Source: Mordavella massiliensis
GTDB taxonomy: Bacteria; Bacillota; Clostridia; Lachnospirales; Lachnospiraceae
Direction of reading: 5' to 3'
DNA length: 64,000 nt
NCBI RefSeq assembly: GCF_016902415.1
Contig: NZ_JACJLV010000002.1
Coordinates: forward strand, 1-64,000
Of this stretch, positions 6,465 through 14,846 are shown piece by piece. The notes beneath the pieces were generated by a model that did not search any database, had not been told where the DNA came from, and was given only the letters and a program-made list of their open reading frames with translations. The translations under genes were made by a program, and so were the position numbers. Every line of letters starts with the position of its first letter. Position 1 is the first letter of the stretch.

Positions 6465-8855
6465 ATGTACCAGGTAATGAAGCGCGACGGACAGGTCGCA
6501 AAATTTGATCTTTCAAAAATATGTGTCGCCATTGAGAAGGCGTTTAAAGCGCAGGAAAAGGATTATAACCAGGATATTATCGATCTGCTGGCTCTGAAAG
6601 TGACTGCGGATTTTGAGCCGAAGATCAAGGACGGGCTGATCCAGGTGGAGGATATCCAGGACAGTGTGGAAAATATCCTGATCAAGGCCGGATATGCCGA
6701 CGTGGCGAAGGGCTACATCTTGTACCGCAAACAGCGGGAGAAGATCCGGAATCTGAAGTCCACCATGCTGGACTACAAAGAGATCGTGGACAGCTATGTC
6801 AAGGTGATGGACTGGCGTGTAAAGGAAAATTCCACGGTTACCTATTCTGTCGGCGGACTGATCCTCAGCAACTCCGGCGCCATTACGGCCAACTACTGGC
6901 TCTCCGAGATCTATGACGAAGAGATCGGCCAGGCACACCGCAACGCCGACATCCATATCCATGATCTGTCCATGCTGACCGGCTACTGTGCAGGCTGGTC
7001 CTTAAAGCAGCTGATCCAGGAAGGACTGGGCGGGATTCCGGGGAAAATCTCCTCCTCTCCGGCAAAGCATCTGAGCGTTCTGTGCAATCAGATGGTAAAC
7101 TTCCTTGGAATCATGCAGAATGAGTGGGCCGGCGCCCAGGCATTTTCCTCCTTTGATACATACCTGGCTCCTTTCGTAAAAACAGACGGCCTGACCTACC
7201 CGGAAGTAAAGAAATGCATCGAGTCCTTTATTTACGGTGTGAACACACCATCCCGGTGGGGTACTCAGGCGCCGTTCTCCAATATTACCCTGGACTGGAC
7301 GGTTCCGGCAGACCTGGCAAATCTCCCGGCCATCGTAGGCGGCAAAGAGATGGACTTCACCTACGGCGACTGCAAAAAAGAGATGGATATGGTCAACAAG
7401 GCATTTATCGAGATCATGATCGAAGGCGACGCCCACGGAAGAGGCTTCCAGTATCCGATCCCGACCTATTCCATTACCAGAGATTTTGACTGGTCCGATA
7501 CAGAAAATAACCGTCTGCTCTTTGAGATGACGGCAAAATACGGCACACCATATTTCTCAAACTATATCAACAGCGACATGGAGCCCAGCGACGTGCGGAG
7601 CATGTGCTGCCGCCTGCGTCTGGATCTGCGGGAGCTGCGTAAGAAATCCGGCGGCTTCTTTGGCAGCGGCGAGAGTACCGGATCAGTAGGCGTGGTTACC
7701 ATCAATATGCCAAGGATCGCCTACCAGTCAGAGAATGAAGAAATGTTTTTTGCCAGACTGGACCGGCTGATGGACATTTCCGCCCGTTCCCTGCATGTAA
7801 AACGTACGGTTATCACAAAGCTTCTGGATGAAGGGCTTTATCCGTATACCAAACGCTATCTGGGCACTTTTGAGAATCATTTCTCCACCATTGGACTGGT
7901 GGGCATGAATGAGGCCGGATTAAATGCGAAGTGGATCCGCAAGGATATGACGCATAAGGAAACCCAGGAATTTTCCCAGAAGGTGCTGAACCACATGCGG
8001 GAGCGCCTGTCCTCCTATCAGGAAGAGTACGGCGATCTCTACAATCTGGAGGCGACTCCTGCAGAGTCTACTGCTTACCGTTTTGCAAAGCACGACAGAG
8101 AACAGTTCCCGGATATTATCACTGCGGCAGAAGGAGACGGAACACCTTACTACACGAACAGCACACATCTGCCGGTGGGTTATACAGAAGATATCTTCGA
8201 AGCGCTGGATATCCAGGATGAATTGCAGACTCTCTATACATCCGGAACCGTATTCCATGCGTTCCTGGGAGAAAAGCTTCCAAGCTGGAAATCAGCGGCG
8301 GCCCTGGTGCGGAAGATTGCGGAAAATTACCGGCTTCCATATTACACCATGTCACCGACTTACTCGATCTGCAGAAACCATGGTTATCTGAACGGCGAAC
8401 AGTATGTATGCCCGGAATGCGGAGAGACCACGGAAGTTTACAGCCGGATCACCGGTTACTATCGTCCGGTGCAGAACTGGAACGATGGAAAGGCTCAGGA
8501 ATTTAAGGACCGTAAGGTTTATGACGTTGTTCATTCCAAATTCCATGGAAAAGCCTTTACAACCGGCGAAAAGACAGAGGGAGAAGCAGTCTGCGAAGCG
8601 GCGGACGGCGAAGAGCGCAATCTGTTGTTTACCACAAAGACCTGCCCAAACTGTGCGGTAGCAAAGCGGGCTCTGGAAGAGGCGGGGATCGCCTATAAAG
8701 TGATCGATGCTGAAAGCAATAAAGATCTGGTGAAAAAATATGGCGTTATGCAGGCGCCTACACTGGTGGCGGTAGGAGACGGTAAAGTCGAAAAGATGGC
8801 AAATGCATCCAATATCGCTCAGTACGCAAAAGAACATGGCGTACAGGTTTCTTAG
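6465..8855 (+). CDS. nrdD: Anaerobic ribonucleoside-triphosphate reductase with C-terminal redoxin domain
   Basis: This class III glycyl-radical enzyme makes deoxynucleotides without oxygen. The 796-residue product has an N-terminal ATP-cone (about 1-90), the catalytic barrel, a zinc-ribbon motif (CPECGE at about 649-654) and the glycyl-radical motif RITGYYRP with the radical Gly near 663. Unlike the shorter classic form, it continues into an 80-residue glutaredoxin/thioredoxin-like domain with an active-site CPNC (about 726-729) in TTKTCPNCAVAKRAL and a cis-Pro loop (MQAPTLV). This suggests that electrons come from a fused NrdH-like redoxin rather than from formate. The ATG at 6465 is preferred because GGAGGAAAGAGG precedes it; the ATG at 6450 lies inside that site. 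Two NrdR boxes precede the gene. Confidence 0.95.
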   Translation: MYQVMKRDGQVAKFDLSKICVAIEKAFKAQEKDYNQDIIDLLALKVTADFEPKIKDGLIQVEDIQDSVENILIKAGYADVAKGYILYRKQREKIRNLKSTMLDYKEIVDSYVKVMDWRVKENSTVTYSVGGLILSNSGAITANYWLSEIYDEEIGQAHRNADIHIHDLSMLTGYCAGWSLKQLIQEGLGGIPGKISSSPAKHLSVLCNQMVNFLGIMQNEWAGAQAFSSFDTYLAPFVKTDGLTYPEVKKCIESFIYGVNTPSRWGTQAPFSNITLDWTVPADLANLPAIVGGKEMDFTYGDCKKEMDMVNKAFIEIMIEGDAHGRGFQYPIPTYSITRDFDWSDTENNRLLFEMTAKYGTPYFSNYINSDMEPSDVRSMCCRLRLDLRELRKKSGGFFGSGESTGSVGVVTINMPRIAYQSENEEMFFARLDRLMDISARSLHVKRTVITKLLDEGLYPYTKRYLGTFENHFSTIGLVGMNEAGLNAKWIRKDMTHKETQEFSQKVLNHMRERLSSYQEEYGDLYNLEATPAESTAYRFAKHDREQFPDIITAAEGDGTPYYTNSTHLPVGYTEDIFEALDIQDELQTLYTSGTVFHAFLGEKLPSWKSAAALVRKIAENYRLPYYTMSPTYSICRNHGYLNGEQYVCPECGETTEVYSRITGYYRPVQNWNDGKAQEFKDRKVYDVVHSKFHGKAFTTGEKTEGEAVCEAADGEERNLLFTTKTCPNCAVAKRALEEAGIAYKVIDAESNKDLVKKYGVMQAPTLVAVGDGKVEKMANASNIAQYAKEHGVQVS

Positions 8856-8872
8856 AAACAGAGAAATAATAA

Positions 8873-8917
8873 AAAAGATCCCGGAAGAAGTCGAAAGACG
8901 CTTCCGGGATCTTTTGT
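8873..8917. terminator. Bidirectional terminator between nrdD and gntR
   Basis: AAAAGATCCCGGAAG and its complement enclose a short loop and are flanked by A-runs and T-runs on both sides, suiting both convergent genes. Confidence 0.85.
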
Positions 8918-8925
8918 TTTGCTGA

Positions 8926-9567
8926 TTATTTCCGGCGGAGGGCGGAATCCCTTCCCAGCATGAAATGATCGTCCCGCAGGATCTCATAGGCATGTTCATA
9001 ATCCCCTTTACGCATATAGCGGACCATCTTTTTCAGCCGCTCATTGGTCTGGGGGATCCGCATGCCGTGACGAACAGAATACTGGCCGATGCGGATCTGC
9101 TCGGAGAGGTTGTTTTCGTAGATCCGGTTGATGCGGTCGTTGTCCAGGATCCCGATGATCTCCATGTGCATGTCAGTGTCTGCGACCTCCCAGGCGTAAG
9201 GGTCGGAAGCGGCGGCGCACATCCGCACTACCTTCTCCTCGATCCGGTAGGAGTATTCTTCATGGCGCCCGGAGGTGAAGATCAGCTGAAATGCGGCGCC
9301 CTCCAGCAGTTCCCGGAGCTGATAGATGTCCCGGATATCCTTGTCCGTAATTTCTCTTACTGTGATAGACCGGTAATAATCCGAGACCAGAAGGCCTTCC
9401 GCCTGCAGCATCTGGATCGCTGCGCGGACGGGGCTGCGACTCATGCCAAGATCTTCTGTCAGCATGGCTTCTGTCAGGGACATGCCTGGAGCATAAGTCA
9501 GGTCCAGGATTCGGTTTTTGATCGTCTGATAGGCCTGTTCGGCCAGAGACGTTGTCTTTCTTGCCAT
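8926..9567 (-). CDS. GntR family regulator (FCD/FadR subgroup)
   Basis: This 213-residue regulator has an N-terminal winged helix-turn-helix (LAEQAYQTIKNRIL, then LTEAMLTEDLGMSRSPVRAAI) and an all-helical FCD effector domain, with the metal-binding type Asp/His pattern in DTDMHMEII. FCD regulators usually sense small carboxylic acids or amino-acid-related ligands. The gene is divergent from proC, and the shared 196-bp interval holds four TGTATACA-cored palindromes arranged around both promoters. Autoregulation and control of proC are therefore likely, though not shown. Its 3' end shares a terminator with nrdD. Confidence 0.92.
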   Translation of the reverse strand: MARKTTSLAEQAYQTIKNRILDLTYAPGMSLTEAMLTEDLGMSRSPVRAAIQMLQAEGLLVSDYYRSITVREITDKDIRDIYQLRELLEGAAFQLIFTSGRHEEYSYRIEEKVVRMCAAASDPYAWEVADTDMHMEIIGILDNDRINRIYENNLSEQIRIGQYSVRHGMRIPQTNERLKKMVRYMRKGDYEHAYEILRDDHFMLGRDSALRRK

Positions 9568-9580
9568 ATGATCACCCTAA

Positions 9581-9609
9581 ATGTATACATAAAATTTATT
9601 TGTATACAA
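9581..9609. promoter_or_regulatory. GntR-type operators O1/O2 at the gntR promoter
   Basis: ATGTATACAT (9581-9590) and TTGTATACAA (9600-9609) are perfect palindromes. O2 directly follows the minus-strand -10 TATAAT of gntR (-35 TTGCGC, spacer 17), placing it at the transcription start. Confidence 0.7.
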
Positions 9610-9660
9610 ATTATAACGAGTTTTCAAGGATTGCGCAAGAGAAAAAAGTGAAAAAAAGAG

Positions 9661-9689
9661 TTGACTTCTAGTTATGGGAGTGTTATAGT
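9661..9689 (+). promoter_or_regulatory. Predicted promoter of proC
   Basis: TTGACT and TATAGT are separated by 17 bases. Confidence 0.65.
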
Positions 9690-9703
9690 CGCATTAGAAA
9701 GAA

Positions 9704-9732
9704 TTGTATACAAATTATAAAAATGTATACAT
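9704..9732. promoter_or_regulatory. GntR-type operators O3/O4 downstream of the proC promoter
   Basis: TTGTATACAA (9704-9713) and ATGTATACAT (9723-9732) repeat the O1/O2 pair in mirror order, just after the proC -10 element. Binding there would block transcription. Confidence 0.7.
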
Positions 9733-9763
9733 CACAAAAAACAAGAAAAGGATGGGGAAAACA

Positions 9764-10558
9764 ATGAAATTAGGATTTATCGGAACAGGCAACATGGCAT
9801 CTGCGATTATGGGCGGAATCATCAGCAACAACGTGATCCCGGCAGACGAGATCATCGGCGCTGATTTATTTGCACCGGGAAGAGAACGCGTGCAGAAGCA
9901 GTTTGGTATTCATGTAACCGACAGTAATATAGAAGTAGCACAGAAGGCGGAAGTGATCATTCTGTCCGTAAAACCGCAGTTTTACGCAGATGTGATCAAA
10001 GAGATCGCAGGAGAGATCAAGGATTCCCAGATCATCATCACGATCGCGCCGGGCAAGACTCTTGCATGGCTGGAAGAGCAGTTTGGAAAACAGGTGAAGA
10101 TCGTTCGTACCATGCCGAATACTCCGGCTATGGTAGGAGCCGGGATGACAGCTGCAAGCCCCAACGCTTATCTGTCCGAAGAAGAGATTTCTTATGTAAA
10201 AACACTGCTGGAGAGCTTCAGCCGTGTTGAGATCATTCCGGAGCGCCTGATGGACGTAGTCGTTTCCACCAGCGGAAGCTCACCGGCCTATGTATTTATG
10301 ATGATCGAAGCAATGGCAGACGCTGCCGTTTCCGGCGGAATGCCAAGACCGCAGGCTTATCAGTTCGCTGCACAGGCAGTTCTGGGAAGCGCCAAGATGG
10401 TGCTGGATACAGGAAAGCATCCTGGAGAACTCAAAGACATGGTATGCTCACCGGCCGGAACGACCATCGAAGCGGTACGCGTTCTGGAAGAGAGAGGTTT
10501 CAGAAGCGCCATCATCGAAGCGATGAAGGTTTGCGAGGAAATCTCCAAAAATATGTAA
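9764..10558 (+). CDS. proC: Pyrroline-5-carboxylate reductase
   Basis: ProC reduces 1-pyrroline-5-carboxylate to L-proline with NAD(P)H, the last step of proline synthesis. The 264-residue product has the Rossmann start MKLGFIGTGNMASAIMGG, the RTMPNTPAMVGAG segment and the C-terminal DMVCSPAGTTIEA motif typical of the family. The ATG at 9764 is preceded by AAGGATGGGG; a longer frame from 9704 would run through operators O3 and O4 and is rejected. The divergent GntR regulator and mirrored operators suggest dedicated control. proA and proB are not nearby, so the gene may serve ornithine- or arginine-derived proline as well as synthesis from glutamate. Confidence 0.96.
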   Translation: MKLGFIGTGNMASAIMGGIISNNVIPADEIIGADLFAPGRERVQKQFGIHVTDSNIEVAQKAEVIILSVKPQFYADVIKEIAGEIKDSQIIITIAPGKTLAWLEEQFGKQVKIVRTMPNTPAMVGAGMTAASPNAYLSEEEISYVKTLLESFSRVEIIPERLMDVVVSTSGSSPAYVFMMIEAMADAAVSGGMPRPQAYQFAAQAVLGSAKMVLDTGKHPGELKDMVCSPAGTTIEAVRVLEERGFRSAIIEAMKVCEEISKNM

Positions 10559-10605
10559 TCAAAGATCATTGCCAAAAACACCCCGAAAGTTTTGTTTATG
10601 GATCC

Positions 10606-10634
10606 GGGCAGGACATATTGTGTCCTGCCCATTT
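10606..10634 (+). terminator. Probable terminator after proC
   Basis: GGGCAGGACA and its complement enclose a 5-base loop and are followed by ATTTTCG, a weak T-run. Confidence 0.6.
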
Positions 10635-10737
10635 TCGCGTAAATAACATGCAGATCGGAAAAAAATCATAAAATCTTCACACAGATTCCGGCTGTAGTTT
10701 GTTATAATAGAAAAAACGCCCGGAAAGGATGAAAGAC

Positions 10738-12414
10738 GTGAAAAGAAAGATCATCACGATTGTCTGCGCGGTACTGGCCATTGCGATCGGAGGGATTGCA
10801 GCGGCAGAGGAGATAAAGGAAAGCCGCCAGGCAAAAGAAGAAAAACAACAGGAAGAGACGGCCAAAGAGGAGACTGCGGCAAATCCGGATGCAGAGGTAA
10901 AAAGCGGTCTTACAAAAGAGCAGGAAGAGATCCAGGAAAAGATCAAGGCAACCTATCAGGTGGACAATCAGCAGGCCATCGCGGACAGGCTGGAAGAGGA
11001 GAAGGCATCCGGAGAGTATACGGCAAGCGATATGCTGATCGAATATAATCCCTTTGGAACGAACACCCAGTCTCTCTACGTTTATTTTGAGACCGAAGAA
11101 CCGGCGGCCATTTCTTACAATGTCCATGTCAGCGATTCTGATATCGGGGATTTCCGCAGAGACGTCTGGCAGGAAGAGGAGTATACGACAGAGCATGAAT
11201 TTCAGATGATCGGCCTGATCCCGGATACGGACAATACCATTACTTTTTATATAACAGAAGAAGACGGATCCACCGATACCAAAGAAATCGTCTATGAGAT
11301 GGGAAGCCTTCTGGGAGAAGAAGAAACGGTTCTGAAAACAAAAATGGACGGAGAGGAAGAGGAACTTTCCAATGGACTCTATGTGATCCTTGGCAATGAC
11401 AGCGATGCTCTGGACTTTATGTACTATTATGACAATCAGGGCGTGCTGCGGGGCGAGGTGCCTGTCATCGGCTACCGGAGCCACAGGCTTTTGTTCCGGG
11501 ATCAGTCCATGTACTATAGCATTTCCGAAACCCAGATGGCGCGGATGAATCCGCTGGGACAGATCACGGCGGTATATGATCTTGGAACTTATAAACTGCA
11601 CCATGATTATGTCTTTGATGATAACGGAAATATGCTGATCCTTGCCACCGATACCACGCAGGACAGCGTGGAGGACATTATCCTTCGGCTGGATGTGAAC
11701 AGCGGCGCGGTCAGCGAGGTACTGGATCTGGGAGACCTCTTTGGCAGGTTCAAAGAAGAACGGGTAAAGAATGACAGCGGGGAGCTGGACTGGATCCATA
11801 TCAACACGATCCAGTGGATCGGAGACGGCTCGGTTCTGTTAAGTTCCAGGGAGACGTCCTCGATCATCAAGATCGACCATATCTATGACGGTCCGGCAGT
11901 GGCTTATATCATAGCAGAAAAAGCCGTATGGGCAGATACAGAGTATGAAAACCAGGTGCTTAGTAAAGAAGGCGATTTTACCATTCAGGGCGGCCAGCAT
12001 TCCATCACCTATGTGGACGATCCTTCCCTTGCGGACGGCCAGTATTATCTGTATATGTTCAATAATAACATCGGCTACAGCGCCACCAGGCCGGATTTTG
12101 ACTGGAGCGCCCTTGGACTGACAGAAACTTCCGCTACAGAAGGCGATACTTCCTATTATTACGAATATCTGGTGGATGAAAATACCGGAACATTTCAACT
12201 GACAGATTCCTTTGAACTTCCTTATTCCGGGTATTTCAGCAGCGTGCAGAACCTGGACGGCAATACCATTGCGGACTCCGGAACTGCGGGAACTTTTGGG
12301 GAATACGATGAAGACCACCATCTGATCGCCCAGTTTGAGATGCAGGTAGAAAAGTATATTTACCGGGTATACAAGTATGATTTTGACGGTTTTTATTTCC
12401 GGGCAGGCAAATAA
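10738..12414 (+). CDS. Aryl-sulfate sulfotransferase (ASST), membrane-anchored
   Basis: This PAPS-independent sulfotransferase moves sulfate from one phenolic sulfate ester to another phenol. It has about 558 residues with an N-terminal signal anchor (IITIVCAVLAIAIGG), a charged linker (EEKQQEETAKEE), an N-terminal beta domain and a propeller. Conserved catalytic-type residues are seen in LHHDYVFDD, DWIHINTIQW, LLSSRETSS and GGQHSITY, the last probably holding the His that is sulfated. I prefer the GTG at 10738, nine bases after GGAAAGG; the ATG at 10729 abuts that site. In gut anaerobes such enzymes act on host, dietary and drug phenols. The protein should sit outside the membrane. No partner gene is adjacent, and the acceptor cannot be predicted. 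Confidence 0.88.
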   Translation: MKRKIITIVCAVLAIAIGGIAAAEEIKESRQAKEEKQQEETAKEETAANPDAEVKSGLTKEQEEIQEKIKATYQVDNQQAIADRLEEEKASGEYTASDMLIEYNPFGTNTQSLYVYFETEEPAAISYNVHVSDSDIGDFRRDVWQEEEYTTEHEFQMIGLIPDTDNTITFYITEEDGSTDTKEIVYEMGSLLGEEETVLKTKMDGEEEELSNGLYVILGNDSDALDFMYYYDNQGVLRGEVPVIGYRSHRLLFRDQSMYYSISETQMARMNPLGQITAVYDLGTYKLHHDYVFDDNGNMLILATDTTQDSVEDIILRLDVNSGAVSEVLDLGDLFGRFKEERVKNDSGELDWIHINTIQWIGDGSVLLSSRETSSIIKIDHIYDGPAVAYIIAEKAVWADTEYENQVLSKEGDFTIQGGQHSITYVDDPSLADGQYYLYMFNNNIGYSATRPDFDWSALGLTETSATEGDTSYYYEYLVDENTGTFQLTDSFELPYSGYFSSVQNLDGNTIADSGTAGTFGEYDEDHHLIAQFEMQVEKYIYRVYKYDFDGFYFRAGK

Positions 12415-12429
12415 AACACAATCTTTCCC

Positions 12430-12458
12430 TTTACGAAAGCAGAAGGATTCGTTACAAT
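12430..12458 (+). promoter_or_regulatory. Predicted promoter of the cyclophilin gene
   Basis: TTTACG and TACAAT are separated by 17 bases and lie 32 bases before the start codon. Confidence 0.5.
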
Positions 12459-12490
12459 AAAGAGACCATTACGAAAAGGAGCAGATAAAT

Positions 12491-13009
12491 ATGGAAAATC
12501 CAGTTATTACAATTGAGATGGAAAATGGAGATGTGATCAAAGCGGAACTTTATCCGGAGATCGCGCCAAATACAGTGAACAATTTTATTTCTCTGGTGAA
12601 CAAAGGGTTCTATGACGGCCTGATCTTTCACCGTGTGATCCGGGGCTTCATGATCCAGGGCGGATGCCCGCAGGGAATCGGCATCGGCGGACCGGGCTAT
12701 CAGATCAAAGGAGAATTCCTGCAGAATGGATTTCCGAATTCTCTGGCACATACCAAGGGCGTGCTTTCCATGGCAAGAGCCATGCATCCGGATTCCGCAG
12801 GTTCTCAGTTCTTTATCATGCATGAAAATGCGCCCCATCTGGACGGCGCTTATGCGGCGTTTGGAAAAGTGATCGAGGGGCTGGACGTGGTAGACAAGAT
12901 CGCCTGTGTGGACACCGACTATAACGACAAACCGCTGGAAGAGCAGAAAATGAAGAAGGTTACGGTGGATACCAAAGGGACAGACTATCCGGAGCCGGAA
13001 AAAGTATAA
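12491..13009 (+). CDS. Peptidyl-prolyl cis-trans isomerase, cyclophilin type
   Basis: This 172-residue single-domain cyclophilin catalyses proline isomerisation during folding. Active-site landmarks are FHRVIRGFMIQGG (catalytic Arg), LSMARAMHPDSAGSQFFIM and the His/Leu segment HLDGAYAAFGKVIEG. There is no signal peptide or lipobox, so it is cytoplasmic. AAAGGAG precedes the ATG. The stop codon shares one base with the ATG of the following EamA permease, so the two are probably translationally coupled, although their functions are unrelated as far as I can see. Confidence 0.93.
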   Translation: MENPVITIEMENGDVIKAELYPEIAPNTVNNFISLVNKGFYDGLIFHRVIRGFMIQGGCPQGIGIGGPGYQIKGEFLQNGFPNSLAHTKGVLSMARAMHPDSAGSQFFIMHENAPHLDGAYAAFGKVIEGLDVVDKIACVDTDYNDKPLEEQKMKKVTVDTKGTDYPEPEKV

Positions 13010-13941
13010 TGGAACGGTTTTATCAGAATACGGCAGTCAGGACTTTCCTGGCACTGGTGTGCTGCGCCTTATGGGGCAGCGCATTTCCCTGCATAAAAAT
13101 CGGCTATGAGATGCTGGAGATCCACGGGGAGGGCAGCGAGATCCTTTTTGCAGGATACCGGTTCTTCATGGCAGGAGTACTGGCTTATCTTGCAGCCTGC
13201 GCTGCCGGCCGGCAGCTGGTGAAAATGAAGAGGTCCTCCATACCATATGTCTTTGGACAGGGACTTTTGCAGACAACCGTACAGTATGTCTGCTTTTATA
13301 TCGGCCTTGCCTATACGACCGGAGCCAAGGGATCGGTCATCAACGGATCCAATGCCTTCTTTTCCATCATTGCAGCCCATTTTCTTTTGAAGGATGAGAA
13401 ACTGACCTGGAAGAAGATCGCAGGCTGCCTGATCGGCTTCGCAGGAGTCGTTGTGATCAATCTGTCTCCGGGCGGGATGGGGGACGGTTTCCGTCTGGCC
13501 GGAGAGGGGCTGATCCTCGTATGTGCCTGTGCCTACGGCATCAGTTCTGTCACGCTGAAAATGATAGAAGACAGGGAGTCGCCCATGACCATCACTGCCT
13601 TCCAGCTGCTGATGGGCGGCGCAGTGCTGATCCTGATCGGCCTTGCGGCAGGAGGAAGGATCGGACGGATCACGCCTGCGGGGCTGGCGCTTCTTTTGTA
13701 TATGGCGCTGCTCTCAACGGTGTCCTTTATCCTGTGGGCAGAACTTCTGAAATACAATCCGGTAGGAAAGGTGGCTATTTTCGGGTTCAGCATCCCGGTG
13801 TTCGGGGTCGTGCTGTCAGCCATCTTTTTAGAGGAACAGGTTTTCCGGTTCCAGAACCTTATGGCCCTTTTGCTGGTCAGCCTGGGAATCTTTCTGGTCA
13901 ACATGGTTCCTTCCGGGAAAGCGGCGGATGACGCGTGTTAA
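13009..13941 (+). CDS. EamA/DMT family transporter
   Basis: This is a 310-residue, roughly ten-helix permease of the drug/metabolite superfamily with two EamA repeats (about 13-150 and 165-300). The N-terminal ALVCCALWGSAFPCIKIGYE and the second-repeat LVCACAYGISSVTLKMIE are typical. Members export amino acids or other small metabolites, but the substrate cannot be read from sequence. Its ATG overlaps the cyclophilin stop by one base. It is followed after 38 bases by the ECF operon, which has its own strong ribosome site. Confidence 0.88.
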   Translation: MERFYQNTAVRTFLALVCCALWGSAFPCIKIGYEMLEIHGEGSEILFAGYRFFMAGVLAYLAACAAGRQLVKMKRSSIPYVFGQGLLQTTVQYVCFYIGLAYTTGAKGSVINGSNAFFSIIAAHFLLKDEKLTWKKIAGCLIGFAGVVVINLSPGGMGDGFRLAGEGLILVCACAYGISSVTLKMIEDRESPMTITAFQLLMGGAVLILIGLAAGGRIGRITPAGLALLLYMALLSTVSFILWAELLKYNPVGKVAIFGFSIPVFGVVLSAIFLEEQVFRFQNLMALLLVSLGIFLVNMVPSGKAADDAC

Positions 13942-13979
13942 GAGGCAGGAACGGCTGATAAAAAGGGAGGCAGAAACGA

Positions 13980-14846
13980 TTGGAGACTAGATCCATGGAT
14001 ATTATAAAGACAGAACATCTGGTATATGAATATGAAAAAAGAGACGAAGAAGGCAATGTGATCGGCGTATCCAGGGCCATAGACGGCGTGGATGTGGACG
14101 TGACGCCCGGACAGTTCGTGGCGGTTCTCGGCCACAACGGATCCGGGAAATCTACATTTGCCAAACATCTGAATGCGATCCTGGTGCCGACCGAAGGGAC
14201 GGTCTGGGTGGATGGGAAAAATACCAGAGATCCCGGAGAACTTCTGCCTGTGCGGCAGACGGCAGGCATGGTCTTTCAGAATCCGGATAACCAGATCATC
14301 GGAACCGTGGTGGAAGAAGATGTGGGATTTGGGCCGGAAAATCTCGGCGTGCCCACGGAGGATATCTGGAAACGCGTGGAAGAAAGCCTGAAAGCCGTGG
14401 GGATGCTGGAGTACCGGCATCATTCCCCCAACAAGCTTTCCGGAGGACAGAAGCAGCGGGTGGCGATCGCAGGCGTGGTGGCCATGGAACCCAAGTGTAT
14501 TGTGCTGGACGAGCCCACGGCCATGCTGGATCCTTCCGGCAGAAAAGAAGTGTTGCGAACGCTCAAAAAACTGCGGGAAAAGAAGAAGGTCACGGTGATC
14601 CTGATCACCCATTATATGGAAGAAGTGATCGACGCGGACAAGATCTATGTGATGGATCACGGCCATGTGGTGATGGAGGGGACGCCCCGGGAGATTTTCT
14701 CACAGGTGGACACCCTGAAAAAGTACCGGCTGGATGTTCCCCAGGTAACCATCCTGGCGGACGAACTGAAAAAGAGGGGGCTTGAGATCCCGGATGGGAT
14801 CTTAAGGAAAGAAGAATTGGTGGAGGCGCTATGTCGATTAAATTAG
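13980..14846 (+). CDS. ecfA1: ECF transporter ATPase A1
   Basis: This is one of two ATPases that energise vitamin-uptake ECF transporters. The 288 residues carry Walker A GHNGSGKST (51-59), Q-loop VFQNPDNQI, signature LSGGQKQR, Walker B CIVLDEPTAMLDP and a His switch (LITHYMEE). I take the TTG at 13980 as the start, because GGGAGG lies 9 bases upstream; the first in-frame ATG (13995) is 25 bases away from it. The 3' end overlaps ecfA2 by 16 bases. The order A1-A2-T-truA is the standard Bacillota arrangement of the shared energizing module, which pairs with S components encoded elsewhere; one candidate is at 47426. Confidence 0.95.
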   Translation: METRSMDIIKTEHLVYEYEKRDEEGNVIGVSRAIDGVDVDVTPGQFVAVLGHNGSGKSTFAKHLNAILVPTEGTVWVDGKNTRDPGELLPVRQTAGMVFQNPDNQIIGTVVEEDVGFGPENLGVPTEDIWKRVEESLKAVGMLEYRHHSPNKLSGGQKQRVAIAGVVAMEPKCIVLDEPTAMLDPSGRKEVLRTLKKLREKKKVTVILITHYMEEVIDADKIYVMDHGHVVMEGTPREIFSQVDTLKKYRLDVPQVTILADELKKRGLEIPDGILRKEELVEALCRLN

